Source of the DNA: an uncultured Christensenellaceae bacterium
GTDB taxonomy: Bacteria > Bacillota > Clostridia > Christensenellales > UBA3700
Length of the DNA: 64,000 nucleotides
Reading direction: 5' to 3'
Assembly (NCBI GenBank): GCA_910588545.1
Contig: CAJUOU010000001.1
Coordinates: 1 to 64,000, forward strand
Positions 24,451 to 33,538 of the stretch are shown here, one piece after another; the first letter of the stretch is position 1, and each line of letters begins with the position of its first letter. The position numbers were made by a program, and so were the translations under genes. The notes beneath the pieces were generated by a model. It was not told where the DNA came from and did not search any database. It saw only the letters and a program-made list of their open reading frames with translations.

Positions 24451-27400
24451 ATGAAGAAAACCATAAAAAAATCGTATCTATTTATAGTAATGTTAACATT
24501 TATGATAGTACTGTTTAGTAGTATGATTGTGAGTACTTTTGTTTCTCCAAATAAGGCTTTTGCACTTTCCAATTTATCTGCCGCTATTCAAGTTGGTGGA
24601 GGTGCTGAACTTTGGGACTCAAGCACTCAAAGTTTTGATACCGATGTTGTGAAAGACTTAAAAGAAAAATTATTTGGCAATAAAAATCCTATAAAATATA
24701 TTCAAAGTAGGAAAGACCCATATTTAGATACATATCTTATGTCTGCTGCCGAAATTAATAAAACGATAAAGAATGACAATGGTTTGATTGTTACATTGGA
24801 TGAAAAGGAATGGATGGTTGCGGCACTTAGTCTTGCAGATATCGAAAATAAAAAAGACAATGTTATTTTAACGTTGTATCTTGCAAATAGCTTAGGCACA
24901 TCTAAGTTTTATTCCTCTGCAAGCGATACCAAATGGTCAAACGCATACAGTACAAGTTTAATAAGACAGCATTTGCAAACTGATACAAATTGGAGTTTAT
25001 ATAACGATAAAAGTGTCAATAGCTTTGCAAGTCAATTTTTAGTTCAGCCCAAATATATAGACTATCAATTATATCAAACCAATGCAATACGTAGTCTATA
25101 TAGCTATGTTTTTCCTAACGAATCATTGATTTCGCCATCAAAAGGTTGGCATGTATCCGGGATAAAATATGAAACGGACGATATTAATAATGGTGTTAGG
25201 TATGATGATTGGGGGAATGATTATATTTGGTTGCCATCAATGACGGAAGTTGGTACCAATGATTTATACGATAATGGAGCTAGTAGTATTTGGCAATTAA
25301 GCGATAATCAAAGAGCGATAAGTGGCAGCAAAGCTTTTTGGACTAGAAGCGGTCATTCTAATCACTATGGTAATGCCGTAAGTATAGCTGCTTCTGGATT
25401 GGACAACGGAGGACAGGCAAGAGAGGTTACTACTACTTATGCTGTTCGCCCTGCTATTCACTTAAATTTGAGTGAGATATTCGGAAGGGATATTCGCCTT
25501 AATAATCCTGAAGATATAGAGGTAACTTTCAATGATAAAGACCAAACCATTAAAAGTCTAGCAGCTGCCACAAAAGCAGATTGGTATAACCAAGATATCT
25601 ACGAGCATGCAGATAACTACATTAATATCACATACTCAAATGGTGCGACAGGTATAAAAGACGCAGGCGAATATTGGGCTAAATTAGAGATTACCTCAAC
25701 TTGGGTAAATGCAGTCAAAACACAAATTGCTAATTTGGGGGTGCAAAGAGGATGGACAGCAGAACAAATTACTGCAATGCAAGAACTACAAAAACCTAAA
25801 TTTTTTGGTACACCTGACACTAGCGACGCAAATCATAAAGAGAGTGACACAGTCCGATGGATAAAAATAACCATAAATAAGGCAGATATAGATTTTAGCA
25901 AAGTCACGTGGAGTCAAAGCGAGTTTGAATATAATGGGCAAGCCCAAAGCGTAAAAATAACCTCTGGATTACCATCCTTTTTAACAGCGGTGTATGACAA
26001 TAATGCTAAGTCCGCAGTGGGAGAGTATACCGCAAGTGTAATCAAATTTACAGGCAGTGACCCTAACTACAAAACATATACGAGTGCGGAACTAGCCAAT
26101 ATACCACAACTAAAGCATAATTGGAAGATAACCAAAAAGAAAGTAGCGGTATCATGGACAAAAAAGAATGTGACAATAGGGGATATAACGCTACCAATAC
26201 CAAGATTACAAGTAGCGGAAAACTTAGCTAATGCAATAGAATACAAGTATTTTAGAAAGAGTGATTTGACTGATGAAGTAACATTAGAGCAAATATTTGC
26301 AGAAAATGATATAAGTGAAATAAAGTCATATTATATACAAGCAATATTTACGACAAATACAATAGGATTTAACAACACTAACTGTATATTTGTAGTAGAT
26401 GGAAATGAGGAAAACTCAGTATCGGAAGTATTCCAAACAGGGTCGGTAATAAATAAAGTAGAGGTAAGCTTAAAGAATAATAAGTTTACATACAATGGTT
26501 TGTCACAAGCTGTAGAGCTAAATGTAGCAGGCGGAGGATTGACAGCAAGTAACTTGGTAATAAGCTACACTACAGCAGACGGTACGCCACTGAGCGGAGC
26601 ACCGACAAATGTAGGAAGATATAAAGTGTTGGTAGGATTGCAAAGTGGTTTGGACGACTTTATGATAGTAGGAGAAGATACCTTTGATTATGAGATAGAA
26701 AGCTTAAAGATAAGAAAGCCAAAAGCAGACCAAGTAAACATATTTGATGCAGAAGGCTTTGGGTTAAGTGCTGTAGCCAATATGCCGACAAATTGGAAGA
26801 GCTACTTTGAAATAACAGTAGACGGCAATGTAGTAGACGAAAACTACAAGTTTACAAAAGCAGGAAAGTATAGCATACAAATAGCGTTTAAAAACGGAGT
26901 AAACACAGCAAATGGCGGAGAAGTAGACAATGTAGTGTGGGAGGATAGAGATAACACGACATATACAATAACTTTGGATATACAAACGCTGGAGTTTGAG
27001 ATAAGCGGATGGCAAAACGGAACGGGAAACAAACGACCAACGCTATTATCTGACGAAAAAAGTGAGATAGAAAAGTATTTTGATTACGAAATATACCAAG
27101 TAAAAGACGGGCAGATAATAGGCAATGTAATATTGCCAACTGCAACGCTAAAGTATGATACAAATTACCAAATCTCCTTGAAAGTAAAAAATGAGTATAA
27201 GGGCAGTGTGTTTTTAAAATACAACGGAGAGCTAGTTGACGAGACGGAAACATACAGCTTTAAAACAGAGGTAAACCCTAACCCAAGCGGTGGCGACGGC
27301 GAGGACGATAGCAACGGAACTGACGGCAAACCGAATGGTGGCAACAATGGCGGTGGTTTTGGTGGATTAATAAACGGTAAAATGTCATTGTTGGATTGGA

Positions 27401-27849
27401 TATTAATCGGCATTGTTTGCTTTATGGCATTGCTAATACTTTTAATGTTTGTATTAAATATAAAGTTAAATAAAAATATTAAAAACCTAAAGTTATTCCG
27501 TGAGCAAGTTTCTCCTGTAAATGATAAAAACAATAAAGACAATAGCGAGGAAATATCGGATAACTCACAAGCAAATGCATCCGTAATAAATCCGTATACT
27601 GTAAAAAACAGTGATTGGACATTTGTTATAAAGGAGAAAGACGTTGTCAATATCGATTTGTTAAATGCCCCTACGGATAAAATAATGTTTTACGCATTTA
27701 AAGAGGCAGATGCAAAAGGTATCAAAAAATTCCAATCGCAATTAATGGAAAATATTAAAGAAAATCAAGCTGAACAAATTGGGGATAATCATTCAAAGGA
27801 TAGCAAAAAATCAAAAAGTAAAAAAGATAATAAAAAACAACCAAAATAA
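24451..27849 (+). CDS. Large cell-surface protein with DUF6273- and MBG-like domains, under a candidate phase switch
   Basis: A 1132-residue surface protein. A signal peptide covers about residues 1-38. Residues about 115-340 look like a DUF6273 domain (VAALSLADIEN, DYIWLPSMTEV, FWTRSG, YAVRPAIHLNL). Then come MBG-like beta modules (SEFEYNGQAQSVKITSGL; NKFTYNGLSQAVELNVAGGG) and a Gly/Asn/Pro-rich linker near 950-975. One membrane helix (about 980-1003) precedes a Lys-rich cytoplasmic tail of about 125 residues. It is thus a single-pass anchored protein without LPxTG. Ribosome site TAGGAG. The upstream promoter lies in an invertible segment currently facing away, so expression is probably phase-variable. 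Adhesion or envelope function is inferred. Confidence 0.9.
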   Translation: MKKTIKKSYLFIVMLTFMIVLFSSMIVSTFVSPNKAFALSNLSAAIQVGGGAELWDSSTQSFDTDVVKDLKEKLFGNKNPIKYIQSRKDPYLDTYLMSAAEINKTIKNDNGLIVTLDEKEWMVAALSLADIENKKDNVILTLYLANSLGTSKFYSSASDTKWSNAYSTSLIRQHLQTDTNWSLYNDKSVNSFASQFLVQPKYIDYQLYQTNAIRSLYSYVFPNESLISPSKGWHVSGIKYETDDINNGVRYDDWGNDYIWLPSMTEVGTNDLYDNGASSIWQLSDNQRAISGSKAFWTRSGHSNHYGNAVSIAASGLDNGGQAREVTTTYAVRPAIHLNLSEIFGRDIRLNNPEDIEVTFNDKDQTIKSLAAATKADWYNQDIYEHADNYINITYSNGATGIKDAGEYWAKLEITSTWVNAVKTQIANLGVQRGWTAEQITAMQELQKPKFFGTPDTSDANHKESDTVRWIKITINKADIDFSKVTWSQSEFEYNGQAQSVKITSGLPSFLTAVYDNNAKSAVGEYTASVIKFTGSDPNYKTYTSAELANIPQLKHNWKITKKKVAVSWTKKNVTIGDITLPIPRLQVAENLANAIEYKYFRKSDLTDEVTLEQIFAENDISEIKSYYIQAIFTTNTIGFNNTNCIFVVDGNEENSVSEVFQTGSVINKVEVSLKNNKFTYNGLSQAVELNVAGGGLTASNLVISYTTADGTPLSGAPTNVGRYKVLVGLQSGLDDFMIVGEDTFDYEIESLKIRKPKADQVNIFDAEGFGLSAVANMPTNWKSYFEITVDGNVVDENYKFTKAGKYSIQIAFKNGVNTANGGEVDNVVWEDRDNTTYTITLDIQTLEFEISGWQNGTGNKRPTLLSDEKSEIEKYFDYEIYQVKDGQIIGNVILPTATLKYDTNYQISLKVKNEYKGSVFLKYNGELVDETETYSFKTEVNPNPSGGDGEDDSNGTDGKPNGGNNGGGFGGLINGKMSLLDWILIGIVCFMALLILLMFVLNIKLNKNIKNLKLFREQVSPVNDKNNKDNSEEISDNSQANASVINPYTVKNSDWTFVIKEKDVVNIDLLNAPTDKIMFYAFKEADAKGIKKFQSQLMENIKENQAEQIGDNHSKDSKKSKSKKDNKKQPK

Positions 27850-27864
27850 GTAGTATCAAATAAT

Positions 27865-27890
27865 AAAACGACGGGTTAACCCGCCGTTTT
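27865..27890. terminator. Bidirectional terminator between convergent genes
   Basis: AAAACG and CGGG pair with CCCG and CGTTTT around TTAA. It serves the surface gene (plus) and the acyl-CoA synthetase (minus). Confidence 0.9.
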
Positions 27891-27931
27891 ATTGCGCTAA
27901 TAAATTTACGTTTTTTATAAATAACCTATTA

Positions 27932-29584
27932 TTATTTTTTATTGTCTCGTGCAGCAATTTCTTTTCTAATAATTTTGCCGCTTATTGTTTTAGGCAACTC
28001 ATTTACATATTCTACAATTCGTGGATATTTGTAAGGAGCAGTTGCTTTTTTAACGTGATTTTGCAATTCTTTTGTTAGTTCGTCGCTTGGGCTATAGCCT
28101 TTTGCCAAAACTATTGTAGCTTTTACAACTTGACCTCGAAGTGGGTCGGGAGCACCTGTTATGGCGCACTCTAAAACCGCAGGGTGTTCATGAAGAGCAG
28201 ATTCTACTTCAAAAGGTCCTATCCTATAACCGCTGGATTTAATTATGTCGTCTTTTCTTCCAACAAACCAATAGTAGCCGTCGCTGTCCTTAGTTGCAAG
28301 GTCGCCTGTATGATAAACACCGCTGCCGAAAGTATTAAATGTACGTTCTTCGTCCTTATGATATTTATATAGTAAACCTAATTGGTTATCACGCATTTTT
28401 ATGCAAATCTCGCCTGTTTCGCCATCTGCTACTTCATTTTCGTTGTTGTCGGCAAGGTAAATATCGTAAATAGGGGATGGTTTGCCCATACTGCCTTGTT
28501 TGATTTGCAAAAATTTATATGTTCCTAGCAATACTGATGATTCTGTTTGACCAAAGCCTTCGTAAATCTCAAGTCCTGTAGCCTTAGTGAACTCTTTTGA
28601 TACCTCTGGATTAAGTGGCTCGCCCGCAGTAGAACAGTGAGTTAAACTTGAAAAATTGTATTTGGATAAATCTTCTTTTATCAAAAACCTATATATGGTA
28701 GGCGGTGCACAAAAAGTTGTAACTTTATATTTTTCTATCATTGGCAATATGTCTGTAGGTGTAAATCTGCCAAAATAGTCATATACGAAAATAGCAGTTC
28801 CTGAAATCCACTGTCCGTAGATTCTACCCCAACTGCATTTTGCCCAACCGCTTTCTGCCATGGTTAAATGCAAGCCGTCATCAACTACATCCTGCCAAAA
28901 TTTCGCAGTAATGATATGTCCTAACGGATATAAGTATTTGTGAGCAACCATTTTTGGCTCACCGGTTGTGCCGCTTGTAAAGTATACCAAAAACATATCG
29001 TCATTTTGAGTTTGCCAAGGCGGTGTAAAATCTGATGTGGTTTCCTCCAATATTTTTGTAAAGTTTAGCATACCGTCAACATTGCCGTGGGTATAAACCG
29101 CTTGCAATTTATTGCAGTTTGGTACAGCTTCCAATACATGTTTTGTAACTTCGTTTTGATTTGTAACAAAAAGCAATTTAACATCTGCGTTGTTACACCT
29201 GTATTCAATATCTTTTGCTGTAAGTAAAAAAGTTGCGGGTACAAGTACAACGCCAAGTTTGTGACAAGCGGTAGCAATTATCCAATATTCGTACCGTCTG
29301 CCAAGCATTGTCATAATAAAGTCGCCTTTTTTAAGGTTGTGGGAAAGTAGTATATTGCAAACTTTATCACTTAAAGTTTTAAGTTCGCCAAAAGTTATGA
29401 TTTTTTCCTCCCCTTCGTCATTGCACCATACAAGGGCGATTTTATCTGGAGTTAATCTTGCATATTCATCGACGACATCGTAACCGAAATTAAAGTTATC
29501 TGGTATTTTGATTTCAGTATTTTTACTAAAATCGTCGTAATCCAATGCGTTTATGTTGCTACAATATCTGTCTAATAAATTCAT
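27932..29584 (-). CDS. AMP-forming acyl-CoA synthetase (medium-chain/acetate type)
   Basis: Activates a carboxylic acid to its CoA thioester via an acyl-adenylate. The 550-residue ANL-superfamily protein has the ATP-binding loop YFTSGTTGEPK (201-211), the GEPLNPEV and EGFGQTES motifs, the hinge-region GDLATKDSDGYYWFVGRKDD and the catalytic Lys537 in ISGKIIRKE. The overall pattern, with WAKCSWGRIYGQW, is that of the medium-chain acyl-CoA ligase branch. In amino-acid-fermenting anaerobes such enzymes work with 2-oxoacid:ferredoxin oxidoreductases like the one at 39779-42324, an inference. Single gene, ribosome site GGAG before its ATG. Confidence 0.92.
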   Translation of the reverse strand: MNLLDRYCSNINALDYDDFSKNTEIKIPDNFNFGYDVVDEYARLTPDKIALVWCNDEGEEKIITFGELKTLSDKVCNILLSHNLKKGDFIMTMLGRRYEYWIIATACHKLGVVLVPATFLLTAKDIEYRCNNADVKLLFVTNQNEVTKHVLEAVPNCNKLQAVYTHGNVDGMLNFTKILEETTSDFTPPWQTQNDDMFLVYFTSGTTGEPKMVAHKYLYPLGHIITAKFWQDVVDDGLHLTMAESGWAKCSWGRIYGQWISGTAIFVYDYFGRFTPTDILPMIEKYKVTTFCAPPTIYRFLIKEDLSKYNFSSLTHCSTAGEPLNPEVSKEFTKATGLEIYEGFGQTESSVLLGTYKFLQIKQGSMGKPSPIYDIYLADNNENEVADGETGEICIKMRDNQLGLLYKYHKDEERTFNTFGSGVYHTGDLATKDSDGYYWFVGRKDDIIKSSGYRIGPFEVESALHEHPAVLECAITGAPDPLRGQVVKATIVLAKGYSPSDELTKELQNHVKKATAPYKYPRIVEYVNELPKTISGKIIRKEIAARDNKK

Positions 29585-29849
29585 ACGATTCTCCTTTTGT
29601 ATTTTTATTCATTAAATAATACCACATTTTAACACAGAAATAAAGCAATTTTGCATACTTAGTTGATTTTTTTTATAAAATGTTGTATACTTTGTATGTA
29701 ATAAGTATCAAGTAATAATTTTTACATTGCTTAACAATACTGTTTATTTGTGCAATTAAATACAACAATGATTGCTTGCGGAGTGCTATAACCAAAAACC
29801 GCTTGCTTTTAATACTATAAGTTAGTTACTTATTTTTAAAGGAGTGTTT

Positions 29850-30365
29850 ATGCTTAATTCCAATTTTGTAAAACTTGCCGAAACGCTAAACAAACTGTGC
29901 GTAAAAGGCTACAATACAATAGATAAAAGCGACATTTTTGATTGTTTGAAAAGTGATTTTTCACTTGAATGGGACAATGAAATTTTGATGCAGGAAATAA
30001 ATACTTTAGTTACAAATAAATTTATTATTTTAAAATACCAAGATGAGGAAGTTGTGTGTCTTGCATTTACCGAAATGGGGGAGGAACTTATCAATCGTAT
30101 CAATATTGCTAAGCAAGAGTCTCAAAAGGCTAAAAAAGTTAGCAAAAAAGAACAAGTTGAGCAGAGTGCTAAACCTTTGGCGACAAGTTATGATTTAAGC
30201 GTACCAGCAAGTCAAAATGAAATTATGTCCAGCTTAACTCCTAGTGCTATTGCAAAGTCAAAGGAAAAGAAAAGTTTAAAAACATTTTTAATCGGTTTGC
30301 TTGGTGGAATTCTTGGTGGTGGCATTAGTGGAGCAATTATTACTTTGCTAGTGTTACTATTATAA
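29850..30365 (+). CDS. Tail-anchored small protein of unknown function
   Basis: A 171-residue protein. ATG 29850 is chosen because AAAGGAG (29838-29844) lies 5 bases upstream; a GTG two codons earlier overlaps that site. The N-terminal 75 residues look like a winged-helix-type fold (KLAETLNKLCVKGYNTIDKS ... FTEMGEELINRI). A Lys/Ser/Gln-rich linker follows, then a Gly-rich C-terminal membrane helix (about 146-171). The gene at 30977 has the same arrangement, an N-terminal helical domain and a C-terminal membrane helix, so the two may be distant relatives. No function known to me. Confidence 0.7.
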   Translation: MLNSNFVKLAETLNKLCVKGYNTIDKSDIFDCLKSDFSLEWDNEILMQEINTLVTNKFIILKYQDEEVVCLAFTEMGEELINRINIAKQESQKAKKVSKKEQVEQSAKPLATSYDLSVPASQNEIMSSLTPSAIAKSKEKKSLKTFLIGLLGGILGGGISGAIITLLVLLL

Positions 30366-30450
30366 TTTTGTTTTAACATAACTAAAAATATTTACATAAA
30401 TTAGTTTTAGTAAATAGCTTTAGAATTTATAAAATGTTATTGGGAGATAT

Positions 30451-30885
30451 ATGGTAGTAAAAGCAGATAAAAAAGATATTATTACCTTAGCAAAATTGGC
30501 AGTATTGTTATGGAGTGATTGCAATGTTAATGACTTGATAAATGATTTTTCTAAAAATTTATCTAATAACACTTGTCAATTTTTTTTGAAATATGAAAAT
30601 TGTATTCCTGTTGGGTTTGCTCAATGTGGGTTACGATATGATTATGTAGAAGGAACAGAAACATCTCCAGTCGGCTATCTTGAAGGTATTTATGTAAAAG
30701 AAAATTTTCGTAAAAAAGGTTATGGTAGACAATTATTGGAAAATTGTGAACTATGGGCTAAAAGTAATGGGTGTGTGGAATTTGCCAGTGATTGTGAATT
30801 AAGTAATATAAATAGCTGTAATTTCCATAAAGCAATGAATTTTGAAGAAGCAAACAAAATTATTTGCTTTACAAAAAAATTGTGA
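30451..30885 (+). CDS. GNAT acetyltransferase related to aminoglycoside AAC(6')-I enzymes
   Basis: A 144-residue GNAT protein that would transfer acetyl from acetyl-CoA to an amine. It shows the order typical of AAC(6')-I proteins: YLEGIYV (77-82), the acetyl-CoA loop R-K-K-G-Y-G-R (87-93), LWAKSNGCVEFASDCELSN (101-119), S-x-x-F-H-K (122-127) and a C-terminal ICFTKKL. Length fits that family (about 145). Whether it confers aminoglycoside resistance cannot be told; chromosomal members often have other or cryptic roles. Ribosome site GGGAGA. It sits between two small membrane protein genes and shows no mobile-element context. Confidence 0.8.
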   Translation: MVVKADKKDIITLAKLAVLLWSDCNVNDLINDFSKNLSNNTCQFFLKYENCIPVGFAQCGLRYDYVEGTETSPVGYLEGIYVKENFRKKGYGRQLLENCELWAKSNGCVEFASDCELSNINSCNFHKAMNFEEANKIICFTKKL

Positions 30886-30976
30886 TAATTTATAAAAATA
30901 AAATAAATTTGATAATCTTTTTTAAATATTAATATAAGTATATTGATTAATACAAAAATAATTTAGAAGGTGGATT

Positions 30977-31342
30977 ATGCTAAATAAAAAAGAAAAAGCT
31001 GTAATGAAATCTATTTATTATAATTCCGTGGACAAAAATGGAGTATGCCTTTTGCGTCCTATTGATGTGCTTAACGATATTTCTCCTAAGATAGAAATCA
31101 AAGGAAACGACCTTAAAAAAATTATTCACGATTTGGAGCTTGACGATTACTACGAACTAGTGGAATCAAAAAGAAAAGGGGAGACTGTTTGGTGCTTTAC
31201 TCTTCATCAAAAGGGACAAGCATTTTATCGTGAAATTTTGAATGAAAAAAGGTGGGTTTATTTTAAAATTTCAATGTCCGTTGCACTTGCAATAGGCGTG
31301 TTTTTCCTAAAACTAATTTTGGATGCGATTGCAGGCAGATAA
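30977..31342 (+). CDS. Tail-anchored small protein, possible winged helix
   Basis: A 121-residue protein: an N-terminal helical domain of about 90 residues with features of a winged helix (DLKKIIHDLELDDYYELVES, TLHQKGQAFYREIL) and one C-terminal membrane helix (about 94-117, ending DAIAGR). Ribosome site GAAGGTGG. Same build as the protein at 29850. Membrane-tethered DNA-binding or protein-interaction roles are possible but unproven. Confidence 0.7.
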   Translation: MLNKKEKAVMKSIYYNSVDKNGVCLLRPIDVLNDISPKIEIKGNDLKKIIHDLELDDYYELVESKRKGETVWCFTLHQKGQAFYREILNEKRWVYFKISMSVALAIGVFFLKLILDAIAGR

Positions 31343-31481
31343 CATATATAACATTAATGTTTGATACATAGTAATAAACAATATTTGATTAGGTAATAAA
31401 TAATATTGTGATTTATTTTATAGCAAAATAAAAATATTTCAATTAAAAATACATTTCATTTTATCGAATACGAAACGCGCG

Positions 31482-31503
31482 AATAACCCCGATTTTTGAC
31501 GGG
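31482..31503 (+). repeat. Dispersed 22-bp motif upstream of uvrB
   Basis: AATAACCCCGATTTTTG followed by ACGGG. Here the motif folds: AATAACCC pairs with GGGTTATT (31501-31508) with the conserved core as loop. Ends 24 bases before the uvrB ATG. Confidence 0.7.
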
Positions 31504-31527
31504 TTATTTAAGGATAAAACAAAATTT

Positions 31528-33495
31528 ATGGATAAATTTCGTTTAGTAAGCAAATACAAACCTTGCGGAGACCAACCGCAAGCAATAGAGTCTTTGGCAG
31601 ACGGTGTAATTGACGGATTAAAAACACAAGTGCTACTTGGTGTTACAGGCTCCGGCAAAACTTTTACAATGGCTAATGTTATTGAAAAAGTTAATAAACC
31701 GACTATTGTCATAGCTCACAACAAGACTCTCGCCGCGCAATTATGCAATGAGTTGCGTGAGTTTTTTCCCGATAACAGAGTGGAGTATTTTGTTTCTTAC
31801 TACGATTACTATCAACCCGAAGCGTATATCCCACGTTCGGATACTTATATAGAAAAGGAATTGCAAATAAATGACGAAATAGATAAACTAAGGCACTCTG
31901 CAACAAGTAGCTTGTCCGAAAGGCGAGACGTAATTGTTGTATGCTCGGTTTCCTGTATTTACGGCTTGGGCGCTCCGCTAGAGTATTATAATATGGCAAT
32001 ATCCTTACGTCCTGGTATGGAACTTGATAGGGACGAATTTATAAGAAGACTTGTAGAGATTCAATATAAACGTTCGGATATTGATTTTACACGTTCCACA
32101 TTTAGAGTTCGCGGAGACATTGTGGAAGTAATGAGGGCGGATAATAACGATAAAGGGTTAAGGATAGAGTTTTTTGGGGATGAAATCGATAAGATATCCG
32201 AATTCGACTTGGTAACTTCAAGAGCAATAAATACTTTAGAGCATGCAAATATTTTCCCTGCAAGTCACTATGTTGTTAATAGCGAAAGTATGCAAAAGGC
32301 ACTTGACCAAATATCAAAAGATATGCTTATTCAGGTTAAATATTTTGAGGAAAAAGGCAAACTTATTGAAGCTCAAAGGATAAAAGAAAGGGTAAGCTAC
32401 GATTTGGAAATGATGCGTGAAATGGGGTATTGTAATGGTATAGAAAACTATTCTCGCTATTTCGACGGCAGATTACCGGGGCAAATGCCTTATACTTTGT
32501 TAGACTTTTTTGGCGATGATTATTTGATGTTTGTAGATGAGTCGCACATTACTTTGCCTCAACTAAGGGCAATGTTTAACGGAGACAGGGCTAGAAAAAC
32601 CAATCTTGTGGAATATGGCTTTAGGTTGCCATCTGCTTTTGACAACAGACCGCTTGCATTTGAGGAGTTTAACAGTAAAATAAGTCAAATTATTTGTGTT
32701 TCCGCAACTCCTGCGGATTATGAGCTAAATCTTGCAGATAATGTTGCAGAGCAACTTATTCGTCCGACAGGTTTGCTTGACCCTAAAGTGGAAGTTCGAC
32801 CTATCGACGGACAAATAGATGATTTGTTATCCGAAATCAACACTGTTGTTGCGACGGGACATAGGGTATTGGTTACGACATTGACCAAAAAGATGAGCGA
32901 ATCGCTTACCAACTATTTAAAAGAGCATAATGTGCGAGTAAATTATATGCATTCGGAAATAGATGCGTTGGAAAGAATTGAGATTATAGGCGGCTTGCGA
33001 CGTGGAGAATTTGATGTGCTTGTTGGTATCAACTTGCTTAGAGAGGGATTGGATATACCGGAAGTTCAACTTGTTGCGATTTTGGATGCGGATAAGGAAG
33101 GCTTTTTACGTTCGGAAACTTCTCTTGTACAAACAATAGGAAGAGCTGCAAGAAACAGCGATGGTAGAGTTATTATGTATGCGGATACTATGACTGATAG
33201 TATGAAAGCCGCAATTAGCGAAACCAACCGCCGTAGGGAAGTGCAAAATCAATATAATATCGAACATAATATAGTGCCAAAAACCATTGTTAAAGATGTT
33301 GTTAACACGTTGGAAATTACCAAGAAAATTGACACTAAAAACGATAAAAAGCTTACGAAAATCGATATATATCGCGAAATTGACATACTTAAAAGCAGAA
33401 TGGCTATTGCAAGTAGCAAGCTTGATTTCGAAGCTGCTATTCAATATCGTGAGGCAATAAGCGAGCTGAAAAAACAGCTTAGAGAAATGCAATAA
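31528..33495 (+). CDS. uvrB: Excinuclease ABC subunit B
   Basis: Damage-verification helicase of nucleotide excision repair. The 655-residue length is typical. Walker A GVTGSGKTF lies near residues 37-45. The beta-hairpin region YYDYYQPEAYIP and the HSATSSLSERRDVIVV segment follow, then helicase motifs DESH, SATP, GGLRRGEFDVLVGINLLREG and QTIGRAARN. The C-terminal UVR motif (about 615-655) binds UvrC. It forms an operon with uvrA, 43 bases downstream. I found no clear LexA box upstream. Confidence 0.98.
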   Translation: MDKFRLVSKYKPCGDQPQAIESLADGVIDGLKTQVLLGVTGSGKTFTMANVIEKVNKPTIVIAHNKTLAAQLCNELREFFPDNRVEYFVSYYDYYQPEAYIPRSDTYIEKELQINDEIDKLRHSATSSLSERRDVIVVCSVSCIYGLGAPLEYYNMAISLRPGMELDRDEFIRRLVEIQYKRSDIDFTRSTFRVRGDIVEVMRADNNDKGLRIEFFGDEIDKISEFDLVTSRAINTLEHANIFPASHYVVNSESMQKALDQISKDMLIQVKYFEEKGKLIEAQRIKERVSYDLEMMREMGYCNGIENYSRYFDGRLPGQMPYTLLDFFGDDYLMFVDESHITLPQLRAMFNGDRARKTNLVEYGFRLPSAFDNRPLAFEEFNSKISQIICVSATPADYELNLADNVAEQLIRPTGLLDPKVEVRPIDGQIDDLLSEINTVVATGHRVLVTTLTKKMSESLTNYLKEHNVRVNYMHSEIDALERIEIIGGLRRGEFDVLVGINLLREGLDIPEVQLVAILDADKEGFLRSETSLVQTIGRAARNSDGRVIMYADTMTDSMKAAISETNRRREVQNQYNIEHNIVPKTIVKDVVNTLEITKKIDTKNDKKLTKIDIYREIDILKSRMAIASSKLDFEAAIQYREAISELKKQLREMQ

Positions 33496-33538
33496 CAAAA
33501 CAATATTAAACTAAAAAAAGAAAAAATTGTGGTGAAAT

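Noticed and set aside
31441..31527. LexA/SOS box upstream of uvrB
   Set aside because: CGAATACG and CGCGAATA are present, but nothing fits the Gram-positive box CGAAC-N4-GTTCG.
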